From CAIXPS01 sp034430115 (GTDB lineage Bacteria; Chloroflexota; Anaerolineae; J036; Brachytrichaceae): DNA of 64,000 bases. The translations under genes and the position numbers were made by a program. Each line of letters opens with the position of its first letter. Position 1 is the stretch's first letter. The notes under the pieces were generated by a model. It saw only the letters and a list, made by a program, of their open reading frames with translations, had not been told where the DNA came from and did no database searches. The DNA lies in assembly GCA_034430115.1 (NCBI GenBank), contig DAOUFG010000090.1, positions 4,018 to 68,017 of the forward strand, in the 5' to 3' direction. Positions 1 to 9,021 of this stretch are shown piece by piece.

Positions 1-783
1 CAGCGCCATCTCGTTCGCGCCGTATACTTCCGCCGCGGCGCGGAAGGACTCGGCGATCTGCCGTTCGCCCTCGCCCAGGATCACGCGGGCCTGCCGCTCG
101 CGTTCGGCTTGCGCCTGGCGGCTCATCGTATCTTCCAGCGCGGCGGGGATCACGATGTCGCGTATCTCCACGGACTGTACCGACACGCCCCACGGCGTGG
201 TGCGCTGATCGATGACCTTTTGCAGTTCCGTGTCGATCATCTCGCGCCCCACCAGGATATCGGCCAGCACCATCTTGCCGATGATGTCGCGCAGCGCCGT
301 CTGGGCCGACCAGGCGATGGCGTTGCGATAGTTCTCCACTTCCAACGCCGCCTTCTGCGCATCCCATACCACCCAGAACAGCACCGCATCGACGTTGATC
401 GGCACCGTATCTTTGGTCAGCGTCTTCTCTGCGCTGAAGGATGTCACCATCACGCGTTGATCAATCCAGGTCGGTATGCTCTCGACGATGGGCACGATCC
501 AAAAGGAGCCCGGTCCCGCCAGCCGGACGAACTTGCCCAGCCGCAAAACGACCGCCTTCTCCCACTGGTTCGCGATCTTCAGCGCGAACAGGACGTACAG
601 CGCCGGGAGGAACGACAGTAGAAACCAGGTGGGCGTCTGCCCCTGCCCAAATTGGCCGGTCAGACGGCTGGCCTCGAAGCCGATCAGCATGATGATGATA
701 AAAAGTGTCACTGCGACGGGGTTGGATTGTTTCGTGTCCAGTGCCGGTTTCGAACGCTTGAGTTGTTCGGTTAGATTTGCCAT
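1..783 (-). CDS. SPFH/band-7 (stomatin-like) membrane protein, C-terminus cut by window edge
   Basis: This reading frame is open from an ATG at 781-783 to the left edge, giving 261 residues. Two hydrophobic stretches lie near the N-terminus (VAVTLFIIIMLIGF and WFLLSFLPALYVLF). The SPFH core follows: EKAVVLRLGKFVRLAGPG, then DQRVMVTSF, TVPINVDAVLFW and the helical SRQAQAERERQARVILGEGE segment typical of slipins. A good ribosome site (AGGAGA) stands 5 bases before the ATG. SPFH proteins form oligomeric rings in the inner membrane and organise microdomains, often with a NfeD-like partner; the partner gene could lie beyond the edge. The gene is 57 bases downstream of a GntR regulator on the same strand, so the two probably form one autoregulated operon. 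The family is clear; the substrate or partner is unknown. Confidence 0.9.
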   Translation of the reverse strand, partial: MANLTEQLKRSKPALDTKQSNPVAVTLFIIIMLIGFEASRLTGQFGQGQTPTWFLLSFLPALYVLFALKIANQWEKAVVLRLGKFVRLAGPGSFWIVPIVESIPTWIDQRVMVTSFSAEKTLTKDTVPINVDAVLFWVVWDAQKAALEVENYRNAIAWSAQTALRDIIGKMVLADILVGREMIDTELQKVIDQRTTPWGVSVQSVEIRDIVIPAALEDTMSRQAQAERERQARVILGEGERQIAESFRAAAEVYGANEMAL

Positions 784-840
784 ACTTATCTCCTTCTATG
801 ATTGGGAGCGGGCCATCTTGGGGGCACCGCTAGATATTAA

Positions 841-1236
841 TTAAGCGCGCGGCGGCTTTGACCAGCGCGCTAACTGCGCCTCGAACGCCTCACGCACTTC
901 TTGCGCGCTGTAGCCCATGCTCAGCGCCTTGCCCACGATGCTATCCATCAAGCCGAGTAGCTGCTCCTGGCGCGCCAGCAGCAGTTGCTCCTGGTCCGGC
1001 TGTTCCCGCACGTAGGTGCCGCGCCCCTGCTGTGTCGTGATCACGCGATCAGCGTCCAGCAGGTCGTAGGATCGGGCAATTGTGTTCGGGTTGACTCGCA
1101 AGTCCGTCGCCAATTGCCGCACTGTGGGCAACTGCTGCCCCGGCGCCAACAGCCCGGCCGCCACCTGGTGTTTGATCGCATTGACGACTTGCAGGTAGAT
1201 TGGTATCGCGCTGTCAGGGTCAATACGGATATTCAA
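841..1236 (-). CDS. GntR-family transcriptional regulator (YtrA-like)
   Basis: A 131-residue protein with an N-terminal winged helix: AIPIYLQVVNAIKHQV, then LPTVRQLATDLRVNPNTIARSY, then a TQQGRGTYV wing. It has only a short helical C-terminal tail, the architecture of the YtrA subfamily, in which the tail dimerises and no large effector domain exists. YtrA-type regulators usually repress their own operon, often encoding membrane or ABC proteins. Here the downstream partner is an SPFH membrane protein. A perfect 12-bp inverted repeat lies 14 bases upstream of the start and overlaps the predicted promoter, which fits autorepression. The inducing signal cannot be read from the sequence. Confidence 0.93.
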   Translation of the reverse strand: MNIRIDPDSAIPIYLQVVNAIKHQVAAGLLAPGQQLPTVRQLATDLRVNPNTIARSYDLLDADRVITTQQGRGTYVREQPDQEQLLLARQEQLLGLMDSIVGKALSMGYSAQEVREAFEAQLARWSKPPRA

Positions 1237-1250
1237 TATCGCCTCTTATG

Positions 1251-1275
1251 ATTGTACTAATTCAATTAGTACAAT
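1251..1275. promoter_or_regulatory. Palindromic operator for the GntR regulator
   Basis: The 12-base arm ATTGTACTAATT (1251-1262) and its exact reverse complement (1264-1275) flank one central base. The site covers the predicted transcription start and touches the -10 hexamer of the leftward promoter. A bound dimer would block initiation. Position next to a YtrA-type gene makes autoregulation the simplest reading. Confidence 0.75.
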
Positions 1276-1302
1276 TGTAGTGAGCAAGGCTGCATCTGTC
1301 AA
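1274..1302 (-). promoter_or_regulatory. Sigma-70-like promoter of the gntR-SPFH operon
   Basis: On the minus strand a perfect -35 TTGACA (1297-1302) and a -10 TACAAT (1274-1279) are separated by exactly 17 bases. The start of transcription is expected near 1266, inside the operator palindrome. The hexamers differ from consensus at one position only. Confidence 0.75.
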
Positions 1303-1347
1303 TAGGTTCCTTTCTCGCTGCTCGCTGGCCGAGTCGTTAGACGCTGG

Positions 1348-3297
1348 GTGGAACATTTGTGCTACAGTAGAGGGGTGGACGATATTGCAGTACAACTGGA
1401 TCTCTTCGAGCCGCGGGCGCTTTATGAAGCGTCCGCCGGCGATGCACTCGCATCTTCCGCCCCTCAGAGTGGCGCTCCCACGACGCCGCGCATCGTCCAA
1501 TGTGACGACGATTTTGCCGAACTGCTGCGCGAACTGGAAGCGGCGCAACGCATCGCCTTCGATACCGAGACCACCGGCGTGGACATGACCCGGTGCGGGT
1601 TGGTGGGCATGTCGTTTTGCACGCATGCCGGGAATGGCTGGTATGTGCCGGTGGATTCCGTGGATGATTGCTGGCATCTTCGTCCGCAGACGCAGCAGGC
1701 GCAAACGTTGTGCGGCGTTTTGAACCGTGCCAGCGCCGGGCTGGCCGCGCACAACGCCAAGTTCGACCTGGGCGTGCTGAAGCAGCATCACATGGCGTTG
1801 GAGCGCGTCGTATACGACACGATGCTGGCCCAATTCGCCGTCGATCCTTTCGCGCGTGGCGCGCTGGGCTTGAAGCGTCTGGCCAGGGATTACCTGGGCT
1901 GGGAGATGCAGGAGATCGAGTCGCTCATCGGCCAGGGCAAACATCAGCGCTCCATGCGTGACGTGCCTGTTGCGCGGGTTGCGCCCTATGCCGCAGCGGA
2001 TGCCGACGCGACCTGGCAACTGGTGGACGTGCTGCAGCCGAAGGTGAGCGCCCTGGGGATGGATCGCTTGCTGAACGAAGTAGAGTTCCCGCTCATTCCG
2101 GTGCTGGTGGATATGGAGCTGGCGGGTGTGGCGATCGACGTGCCCTTCCTGGCCCAACTGTCCAAAGAGATGACGGCGCGGCTGCATCAGCTCGAGGCGG
2201 ATATTTATAAACTGGCGGGCCGGGTGTTCAACGTCGGCTCATCGCAACAGCTTGCTACCGTGCTTTATCGCATTTTGGGGTTACACGTTGAGGTGAGTAG
2301 CAGGTCGGGCAACGATGAAGAGGCCTTGCCATCCACGCGCGCGCACCGGCTGGAAGCACTGCGCGATCAGCACCCCATCGTGCCGCTGGTGTTGGAACAG
2401 CGCGAACTTGCAAAACTCTTGGGCACCTATGTGGATGCGTTGCCGGCGCTGGTGAACCCCGACACGGGCCGGGTGCACACGCACTTCAATCAAGCCGTGG
2501 TCGTCACGGGGCGGCTCTCTTCGTCGAACCCCAACTTGCAAAATGTGCCCATCAGCACGGAGATGGGCCGGCGCGTGCGGCAGGCGTTCATTGGCGCGCC
2601 GGGCGGGCAGGTCATGTCGTCGGACTATTCACAGGTGGAATTGCGCGTGCTGGCGCACCTGGCCAACGATGTCGTGTTGCGGGCCGCGTTCCAGCGTGGC
2701 GAGGACATCCACAAATCCACGGCGGCGGCGGTTTATCATATTCCTCTGGCCCAGGTGACTGCCGAACAACGCGCATTTGCCAAGCATATCAACTTTGGCA
2801 TTGCTTATGGCATGTCGGCTCATTCGTTGGCGCGTTCCACCGGCATGAGCGATGAACAGGCCGAGCAGTTTATGGCCGATTATTTCAGGCGCTATTCGGG
2901 CGTGCGCCGCTGGTTGGACGCGACCAAGCGCCAGGTGGTGCGTGAGCGCTACGTGTCCACCATGTTTGGGCGGCGCCGCCCGTTCACTAACCTGCGAGAT
3001 CGCAGCCCCAGCGAGGTCCGGCGCGCTGAGCGGCTGGCGGTGAATCACCCCGTCCAGGGCACGGCGGCGGAAGTGGTGAAAATTGCCATGATCAAGCTGC
3101 ATCATAGCCTGCGTGCCGGCGGATATCACGCACGGCTTACCTTGCAAGTGCACGATGAATTGGTGCTGGACGTGCCGCGTGAGGAAGTGAACGACGTGCG
3201 TGAACTGCTACGCCGCGAGATGGAGCAGGCTTTGCCGTTGTCCATTCCGCTCAAAGCCGATGTTGCGGTAGGGGATAACTGGGATAGCGTCGCGTAA
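1348..3297 (+). CDS. polA: DNA polymerase I-type (family A) polymerase with 3'-5' exonuclease, no 5' nuclease domain
   Basis: A 649-residue family A DNA polymerase. The 3'-5' proofreading domain keeps Exo I (FDTETTG, near residue 72), Exo II (NAKFD, near 136) and Exo III (YAAAD, near 214). The polymerase domain has motif A (DYSQVELR, near 426), motif B (RAFAKHINFGIAYG, near 475) and motif C (QVHDEL, near 600), so both activities should work. Typical Pol I is about 900 residues; the N-terminal 5'-3' exonuclease is absent, as in a natural Klenow-like enzyme. Primer removal would need a separate nuclease or RNase H. The start is uncertain: GTG at 1348 is the longest, GTG at 1375 is also in frame, and neither has a well-spaced ribosome site. 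Confidence 0.93.
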   Translation: MEHLCYSRGVDDIAVQLDLFEPRALYEASAGDALASSAPQSGAPTTPRIVQCDDDFAELLRELEAAQRIAFDTETTGVDMTRCGLVGMSFCTHAGNGWYVPVDSVDDCWHLRPQTQQAQTLCGVLNRASAGLAAHNAKFDLGVLKQHHMALERVVYDTMLAQFAVDPFARGALGLKRLARDYLGWEMQEIESLIGQGKHQRSMRDVPVARVAPYAAADADATWQLVDVLQPKVSALGMDRLLNEVEFPLIPVLVDMELAGVAIDVPFLAQLSKEMTARLHQLEADIYKLAGRVFNVGSSQQLATVLYRILGLHVEVSSRSGNDEEALPSTRAHRLEALRDQHPIVPLVLEQRELAKLLGTYVDALPALVNPDTGRVHTHFNQAVVVTGRLSSSNPNLQNVPISTEMGRRVRQAFIGAPGGQVMSSDYSQVELRVLAHLANDVVLRAAFQRGEDIHKSTAAAVYHIPLAQVTAEQRAFAKHINFGIAYGMSAHSLARSTGMSDEQAEQFMADYFRRYSGVRRWLDATKRQVVRERYVSTMFGRRRPFTNLRDRSPSEVRRAERLAVNHPVQGTAAEVVKIAMIKLHHSLRAGGYHARLTLQVHDELVLDVPREEVNDVRELLRREMEQALPLSIPLKADVAVGDNWDSVA

Positions 3298-3432
3298 ATC
3301 TTCTTCAAATACATCTCGCCTACAATGTCGGAGAATGTCCCGATAATGCCTCTAGTGAGCCTGTTTAAGGACTGGCCGTCTGCAAACTGGAGCAAAAACC
3401 TCTATATAAACAGGGAATTAACATAATAAAAC

Positions 3433-6324
3433 ATGACTAGCACCGCACAAACAGATCAGCCGGGGCCCTTTTACAGCCAGCCGGCGCAGGCAGCATTGGA
3501 GCAATTGAAGGCGGAATTAAATCGGGGGCTGTCGGTGGCGGAAGCCCAGCAGCGTCTGGCACGGTATGGGTATAACGAGCTACCTAGCGGCAAGAAAACC
3601 CCACTGTGGCGGTTATTTCTGGCCCAATTCAATGATTTTGTCGTCCTCCTTCTGATCGTAGCCTCGCTCGTGTCCATCGCCCTGGGTGACTTGATTGAGG
3701 GGCTGGCGATCATGGCGATCGTGATTCTGAACGCGGCCATCGGGTTGATCCAGGAGCAGCGGGCCGATGCGGCGCTGGATGCCCTGAAGAAGATGGCCGC
3801 GCCGGACGCGCAGGTGCTGCGCGATGGGGCGCACGCCCGTGTGCCGGCGCGCGAACTGGTGCCCGGGGACATCGTGTTCCTCGAAGCAGGCAACTATGTG
3901 CCGGCGGACCTGCGGCTGATCGAATCATATAACCTGCAAGTGAACGAGTCGGCATTGACGGGTGAGAGCACGCCGGTGGCGAAGCGGGCCGATGCGATTA
4001 TCGAAGCCGACGCGCCAATCGGCGACCGGGTGAACATCGCCTATTCCAGCACGGTGGTGACCTATGGGCGAGGAAAAGGGCTGGTGGTAAACACCGGCAC
4101 ACATACCGAAATCGGCGAAATCGCGCGCATGCTGGGAGAGATCGAAGAGGAGAGCACCCCGCTGCAAAAGCGCTTGAATCAGTTGGGCAAGACGCTGAGC
4201 ATCGTGGCGCTGATCCTCTGCGCGATGGTGTTTGGAGTAGAGTTGTTTCGCAACACGGACTTTAGCCTGATCGGGGCGCAGGGGCTGGGAGCGTATTTGA
4301 GCACCTATTCGCGCAACATCACGGATTTCTTCATCCTGGCGGTGAGCCTGGCGGTGGCGGCGGTGCCGGAAGGGCTGGCAGCCGTCGTGACGATCAACCT
4401 GGCGCTGGGGATGCGCGAAATGGTGAAGCGCAACGCGCTGATCCGGCGGCTGACGGCGGTGGAAACACTGGGCAGCGCGACAGCGATTTGTACGGATAAG
4501 ACGGGGACGCTGACCCAGAACGTGATGAACGTGGTGCGGATGTATGCGAGTGGGCACACCTATCGCATCACGGGCGACAAGTACGAGCCGAAGGGTGAGT
4601 TCATCGAGATTGGGGATAAGAGGTTGGAGATAAGCGATTCGAGATTGGAGACGGGAGATTCTGGTGAGAATCGCCAGTCCCAAATTCCAAATCCCCAACT
4701 GCCATTCTCCAATCTCCTTCTCGGCGCGCTGCTGGCCAACGATGCGCTGTTGGAAGAGAGTGGCGAAGAGGAAAATCAACCGACCTACCGGGTGGTGGGT
4801 GACCCGACGGAAGGGGCGCTGGTGGTGGCAGCCGCCAAGGCCGGCCTGTGGCGCGCCGGCGCGGAGCAGGACTATCCGCGCGTCGCCGAAGTGCCCTTCG
4901 ACGCCGACCGCAAGATGATGACCACCGTCCATGAAATTAAGCATGATTCGCAGGCCGTGCTTACCTCTTCCGCAGGTGCCCTGCTGGTGTTCACCAAAGG
5001 TGCGCCGGACATTGTGCTGGCGCATTGCACGCAGCACTGGCTGGGCGACCGGGCGCAGCCATTGACGGAGCAGGATCGGGAGCACCTGTTGGACGTGAAC
5101 ACGGCGATGGCTTCCGATGCGTTGCGTGTGCTGGCAGTGGCGTTGAAGCCATTGGCACGCGAAGAACTGCCACCCGAGGCACAACTGAATGGGCCGGCGC
5201 TGGAACATGACCTGATCTTCCTGGGGCTGCTGGGGATGATCGACCCACCGCGCCCGGAGGTGATCCCTGCGATCGAGACGGCACGCAAAGCCGGCATCCG
5301 CACGATCATGATCACCGGCGACTATTCGGTGACGGCGCGGGCGATTGCGCAGGAAATTGGGCTGGGCACTACCAATGGCGCGCCGAAAGTGGTGGCAGGC
5401 TCGCAGATCGAAGAGATGAGCGACGCACAACTGGCGGAGCAGGTGAAGACCGTTAGTGTCTTCGCGCGCGTCTCACCGGAGCACAAGGTGCGCATTGTGA
5501 CGGCGGTGAAGAGTATCGGCAACGTGGTGGCGATGACGGGCGACGGGGTGAACGACGCGCCCGCGCTGAAACGGGCGGATATCGGCGTGTCGATGGGGAT
5601 CACCGGCACGGATGTGAGCAAGGAAACGGCCGACATGGTGCTGACGGATGACAACTATGCCAGCATCGTGAAAGCGGTGGAGCAGGGGCGAATCATCTAT
5701 TCGAACATCCGCAAGTTCGTGTTCTACCTGCTCGGTTGCAACGTGGCCGAAATCGTGATCATCTTCGTGGCAACCCTGTTGGGGTTGAAGAGCCCATTGG
5801 CGGCGATCCAGCTATTGTGGATGAACCTGGTGACGGATGGGGCGCCGGCGTTGGCGTTGGGCCTGGAGAAGGGCGACCCGGACGTGATGCGCATCCCGCC
5901 GCGACCGGTGAGCGAGCCGATCATCAACCGGCGCATGGTGCTGGGGATGGCGACGCAGACGGTGGCGATTGCGTTGATGGTGCTGGGGGCGTATATGCTG
6001 GCGTTGCAGGTCTACCCGGCTCAGGCGGAGACGATTGGTTTCCTGGCGCTGTGCTTTGCCGAGTTGCCGCTGGCCTATACCTCGCGCTCGGAGCGCTTCT
6101 CGCTCTTGAAGATAGGCCCGTTCTCGAATCGCACCATGCAATATGCGATCCTCTCGTCCGTGGTTGGGCTACTGGTTGTGACCTACGTGCCGTTCCTGAA
6201 TGTGGTGTTCGACACCGTGCCGTTGGGGCTGGAGCACTGGCTCTTGATTCTGCCCCCGATGATCGTGCCGGCGCTGGTGGCCGAACTGACCAAGTTCGTC
6301 GTGCGGCGGATGGGCTGGTCATGA
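3433..6324 (+). CDS. P2A-type (SERCA-like) calcium/cation-transporting ATPase
   Basis: A 963-residue P-type ATPase. In order it has an N-terminal cation-ATPase domain, actuator motif LTGES (near 176), TM4 motif PEGLAAVVTINLALG, the phosphorylated aspartate in DKTGTLT (near 355), nucleotide-domain KGAPD, hinge motif TGDGVNDAP (near 702), and TM6 motif NLVTDGAPALALG. PEGL plus NLVTDG places it with SERCA-like P2A calcium pumps, so it probably exports Ca2+ (or Mn2+) across the inner membrane. About 40 residues following the phosphorylation site (near 392-433) are an in-frame repeat insertion that looks foreign to the family. The stop overlaps the next gene's ATG (ATGA at 6321), suggesting translational coupling. 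No strong promoter is visible in the 135-base gap before it. Confidence 0.94.
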   Translation: MTSTAQTDQPGPFYSQPAQAALEQLKAELNRGLSVAEAQQRLARYGYNELPSGKKTPLWRLFLAQFNDFVVLLLIVASLVSIALGDLIEGLAIMAIVILNAAIGLIQEQRADAALDALKKMAAPDAQVLRDGAHARVPARELVPGDIVFLEAGNYVPADLRLIESYNLQVNESALTGESTPVAKRADAIIEADAPIGDRVNIAYSSTVVTYGRGKGLVVNTGTHTEIGEIARMLGEIEEESTPLQKRLNQLGKTLSIVALILCAMVFGVELFRNTDFSLIGAQGLGAYLSTYSRNITDFFILAVSLAVAAVPEGLAAVVTINLALGMREMVKRNALIRRLTAVETLGSATAICTDKTGTLTQNVMNVVRMYASGHTYRITGDKYEPKGEFIEIGDKRLEISDSRLETGDSGENRQSQIPNPQLPFSNLLLGALLANDALLEESGEEENQPTYRVVGDPTEGALVVAAAKAGLWRAGAEQDYPRVAEVPFDADRKMMTTVHEIKHDSQAVLTSSAGALLVFTKGAPDIVLAHCTQHWLGDRAQPLTEQDREHLLDVNTAMASDALRVLAVALKPLAREELPPEAQLNGPALEHDLIFLGLLGMIDPPRPEVIPAIETARKAGIRTIMITGDYSVTARAIAQEIGLGTTNGAPKVVAGSQIEEMSDAQLAEQVKTVSVFARVSPEHKVRIVTAVKSIGNVVAMTGDGVNDAPALKRADIGVSMGITGTDVSKETADMVLTDDNYASIVKAVEQGRIIYSNIRKFVFYLLGCNVAEIVIIFVATLLGLKSPLAAIQLLWMNLVTDGAPALALGLEKGDPDVMRIPPRPVSEPIINRRMVLGMATQTVAIALMVLGAYMLALQVYPAQAETIGFLALCFAELPLAYTSRSERFSLLKIGPFSNRTMQYAILSSVVGLLVVTYVPFLNVVFDTVPLGLEHWLLILPPMIVPALVAELTKFVVRRMGWS
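4608..4730. repeat. Degenerate inverted repeat inserted in frame in the P-type ATPase
   Basis: The left half carries several GAGATTGG/TTGGAGAT units. The right half carries their complements (CCAATCTCC, CCAAATCCCC). The centre is a perfect hairpin, GATTCT (4657-4662), loop GGTG, AGAATC (4667-4672). Translation gives LEISDSRLETGDSG-like repeats, unlike the rest of the pump. The reading frame is kept, and the insertion falls in the nucleotide-binding domain, where loops vary in length. Confidence 0.75.
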
Positions 6325-8138
6325 ACAGGGCAATTGCCCCGCGAAAGAAGGTTTATAAGGAATGGGCATGGTTGTTGAGTGCCATGCTCATTCCTTTGTT
6401 ATTGGCGACAATCTTAACCTATCCGGTTATAACGGATATAGGCCATCGTTTGCCGGGATGGGAAGGGGATAATGTTGAATTTGTATGGTTCATGCACTGG
6501 GCCCGTTATGCACTCCTGAATGGTAAGAACTTTTTCTTTGATGCTGGTGCGTTCTATCCCGTAGGTTTCAACTACGCGGAAGTTGATCTATCCCCAATTA
6601 ATCTTTTTGGTGCACTTCCAATTACACTGTTGTTTGGGCCTGTCGTTGCGTACAATGTGGCGTTATTTGCTACTTTTGTGCTAACTTCCTTATTTACCTT
6701 TCTGTGGGTAAAAACGTCGACGCATAATGCGCCTATTGCGCTTCTATGCGGGATCGTGAGTGCCTTTTTCCCATATCGGATTGCGCACTTGCCCGGCCAT
6801 CTGAACTTGATAACAACACAATGGTTCCCGATGGGCTTTTGGGCAATCGAGCACTACCTGCAGAGCCATCGTCAGCGCTGGCTCATTATTATGAGTATTG
6901 CTCTTGCGCTGGCTGGGTTATCCGCGTGGTATTACCTAATCTTCGCGGCAATTGCCTTTGGCATATACCTGATGGCAGGTAGTTTGCGCATTCACCGGTT
7001 ACTTGCTGACCGAACATTTTGGAAACCCTTTGCTTTTGGCGCTTTGTTAAGTGGAATTTTGATTGCGCCATTTGCAATTCCGCATTTACAAGCGCAAGTG
7101 AACACAAATGATTTGCGCAGGCCTTTCTCGGATGTTCTTGGACTGTCGGTAAGTCCGATTGAACTTATTACCCCTAGTGTGCGACACCCTCTACTGGGGA
7201 ACTGGATCCTTCAGGTCGTACCAGGAGCCTCGAATCAGAATATTGTTGAACGGGTAGTAACGCCAGGTTTTGTGTTGCTGGTGTTAGGAGTAATGGGCAT
7301 CCTGTTATCACGGCGAAGAACCGTTGTGAGAGCGATGATTTTCCTTATCGTTATAGCGGTGGTGATATCGCTTGGGCCGCTACTGATTGGTACTGATCAT
7401 CAACCTGTAAGACTACCCGTTACCGTAGAGGAAATGACTTTTCTGCGAACGAGTGGAGTGATGGGTTTCTTGAGTAGTTGGTTTACGCCTGAACTTGCGG
7501 CGCAGATGCAAGCGGGGCTATTCGTTGTCGTTCCATTGCCATTCGCCTTTGTTTATAAGCTGCCGATTGTATGGTCATTGCGTGGGGTTGCACGTGCTAG
7601 CATCCTGATGGATTTTGGATTATGCGCTCTGGCTGGTCTGGGATTGGCCGAATTGTGGCGGCGTTTCCCGAGGTTTTCCCAGGCGGGGAGATTGGGAACT
7701 CTATTGGGCTTGGGGATACTTATCCTTTTTGAGTATTGGCAATCTCCTTATGGCGCGGCAAATCTTCAGATTCGGCCTGTAGATGTCTGGTTAAGTTCGC
7801 AACCGATGGGAAGCGTCCTGGAGTTACCGGTAGAACAAGGAAGTCGGGCTTACGGTTTGTTTGCGAGAACAATTCATAATCAGCCAACTGTATTGGGCAC
7901 GTCGGTTTCATATCGGGAACTGGCGAGTCGTAAGCAGGTTATCAAGCAGTTGCCAGAATCAGCATCCTTGCAGATGTTGTGTGAGTGGGATGTTCGATAT
8001 ATTGTAGTCGATACCTCACGCGTAAAACCTGAGCAGTTAGAGATTACTCGTGCTGTCATTCGTGCGATTCCTCATCTTTCTTCACCTATTAGGGTTGGGT
8101 CAGCGGACGTTTATCAGATGGCGCCATGTAGGAATTGA
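6321..8138 (+). CDS. Polytopic membrane protein, GT-C glycosyltransferase-like
   Basis: A 605-residue protein with many hydrophobic helices, starting at the ATG that overlaps the pump's stop codon. After a first transmembrane helix (WLLSAMLIPLLLATILTYP) comes a loop with GDNVEFVWFMHW, the acidic first-loop signature expected of GT-C enzymes that use polyprenyl-phosphate sugars. A soluble C-terminal region follows the last helix and includes VLELPVEQGS. An open frame extends upstream to 5736, but that part overlaps the pump gene antiparallel in codon phase and is not coding. Base composition drops compared with the pump. It begins the run of exopolysaccharide genes. The fold is an inference from helices and loop motif; donor and acceptor are unknown. 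Confidence 0.75.
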   Translation: MNRAIAPRKKVYKEWAWLLSAMLIPLLLATILTYPVITDIGHRLPGWEGDNVEFVWFMHWARYALLNGKNFFFDAGAFYPVGFNYAEVDLSPINLFGALPITLLFGPVVAYNVALFATFVLTSLFTFLWVKTSTHNAPIALLCGIVSAFFPYRIAHLPGHLNLITTQWFPMGFWAIEHYLQSHRQRWLIIMSIALALAGLSAWYYLIFAAIAFGIYLMAGSLRIHRLLADRTFWKPFAFGALLSGILIAPFAIPHLQAQVNTNDLRRPFSDVLGLSVSPIELITPSVRHPLLGNWILQVVPGASNQNIVERVVTPGFVLLVLGVMGILLSRRRTVVRAMIFLIVIAVVISLGPLLIGTDHQPVRLPVTVEEMTFLRTSGVMGFLSSWFTPELAAQMQAGLFVVVPLPFAFVYKLPIVWSLRGVARASILMDFGLCALAGLGLAELWRRFPRFSQAGRLGTLLGLGILILFEYWQSPYGAANLQIRPVDVWLSSQPMGSVLELPVEQGSRAYGLFARTIHNQPTVLGTSVSYRELASRKQVIKQLPESASLQMLCEWDVRYIVVDTSRVKPEQLEITRAVIRAIPHLSSPIRVGSADVYQMAPCRN

Positions 8139-8223
8139 TAGCATGGCTGTAAATGTGTAGCCAAAGCACGCTTTTGTGATAAGTGCTTCTTGTAATAGGG
8201 ATATAGGCTATGATTGGTGCGCA

Positions 8224-9021
8224 ATGCTTCGAACGCTGAAGATATATCCCGCCCTCCTGCGAGCTTACTGGCATCGCGCCATCATCTATCGTGTAGCCTA
8301 TATTGTGTGGATCGTTAACACAGCTTTCCCCTTGGTGATGATGGCGATCTGGATCAGCCTGGCACAGGGGGGGCCGATTCAGGGGTACAGTTCGGCGGAT
8401 TTTGTTGGCTACTATTTGGCGGCGATTTTGGTGCGGCGCATCACTAACGCCGGCATTGTGAGCGATCTGGAAAACCTGGTGCGAACCGGGGAACTGTCGG
8501 TTTATCTGCTGCGGCCTGTGAATGTGATCCACCATTTCCTGGCGCGCATGCTGTCAACTAGGTTAGTAGGGATTCCTATGGTAGGGGTTCCTGTCATCAT
8601 TGCAGTAATCCTGACGCCGGGCCGACAGTTCGTGCTGGACCCTCTCAGCCTGGCACTCTTCGCGCTCGCCTGTATCGCGGGGTTCCTGTTTGAGTTTTTG
8701 GCCCAATACTTCATCGGAGGGCTTTCTTTTTGGATTACCCAGGCCCACGGCGTAGGTGCGGCCTACCAACTCGCCAAGTCATTCCTGGGTGGTTACATTG
8801 TGCCGCTAGCAATGTTCCCGGCTAGCCTGCAAGGTCTGTTGCAACTTTTGCCGTTCCAAGTCTCGATGGCATTGCCCGTTGAACTGCTTACCGGGCGTGT
8901 CAGCCCAGAAGCGGCTCTCTTGCGTTTGGGAGTGTGCTGTGCGTGGACGATCATTTTGGCGGTGTGTACGCATTTCCTGTGGCGCGCGGGGCTACGTTCC
9001 TACAGTGCGGTGGGGGCATGA
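8224..9021 (+). CDS. ABC-2 type transporter permease (DUF990/ABC2_membrane_6-like), first of a pair
   Basis: A 265-residue integral membrane protein with about six hydrophobic helices. The N-terminal amphipathic segment LRAYWHRAIIYRVAYIVW and the cytoplasmic motif SDLENLVRTGELSVYLLRPVN are hallmarks of the paired ABC-2 permeases of the DUF990 type. I chose the ATG at 8224; a GTG at 8176 is in frame but adds residues (SASCNRDIG) that do not fit. It overlaps the next permease by 4 bases (ATGA), so the two are likely co-translated and form a heterodimer. These permeases need an ATPase partner, usually the first gene of a three-gene operon, and none is found nearby. A role in exporting a glycan or lipid is suggested only by context. 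Confidence 0.88.
   Translation: MLRTLKIYPALLRAYWHRAIIYRVAYIVWIVNTAFPLVMMAIWISLAQGGPIQGYSSADFVGYYLAAILVRRITNAGIVSDLENLVRTGELSVYLLRPVNVIHHFLARMLSTRLVGIPMVGVPVIIAVILTPGRQFVLDPLSLALFALACIAGFLFEFLAQYFIGGLSFWITQAHGVGAAYQLAKSFLGGYIVPLAMFPASLQGLLQLLPFQVSMALPVELLTGRVSPEAALLRLGVCCAWTIILAVCTHFLWRAGLRSYSAVGA

Noticed and set aside
5736..6320. Long upstream extension of the membrane-protein frame at 6321
   Set aside because: It overlaps the P-type ATPase in another phase and is compositionally like a shadow; the ATG at 6321 has translational coupling and the correct family start.
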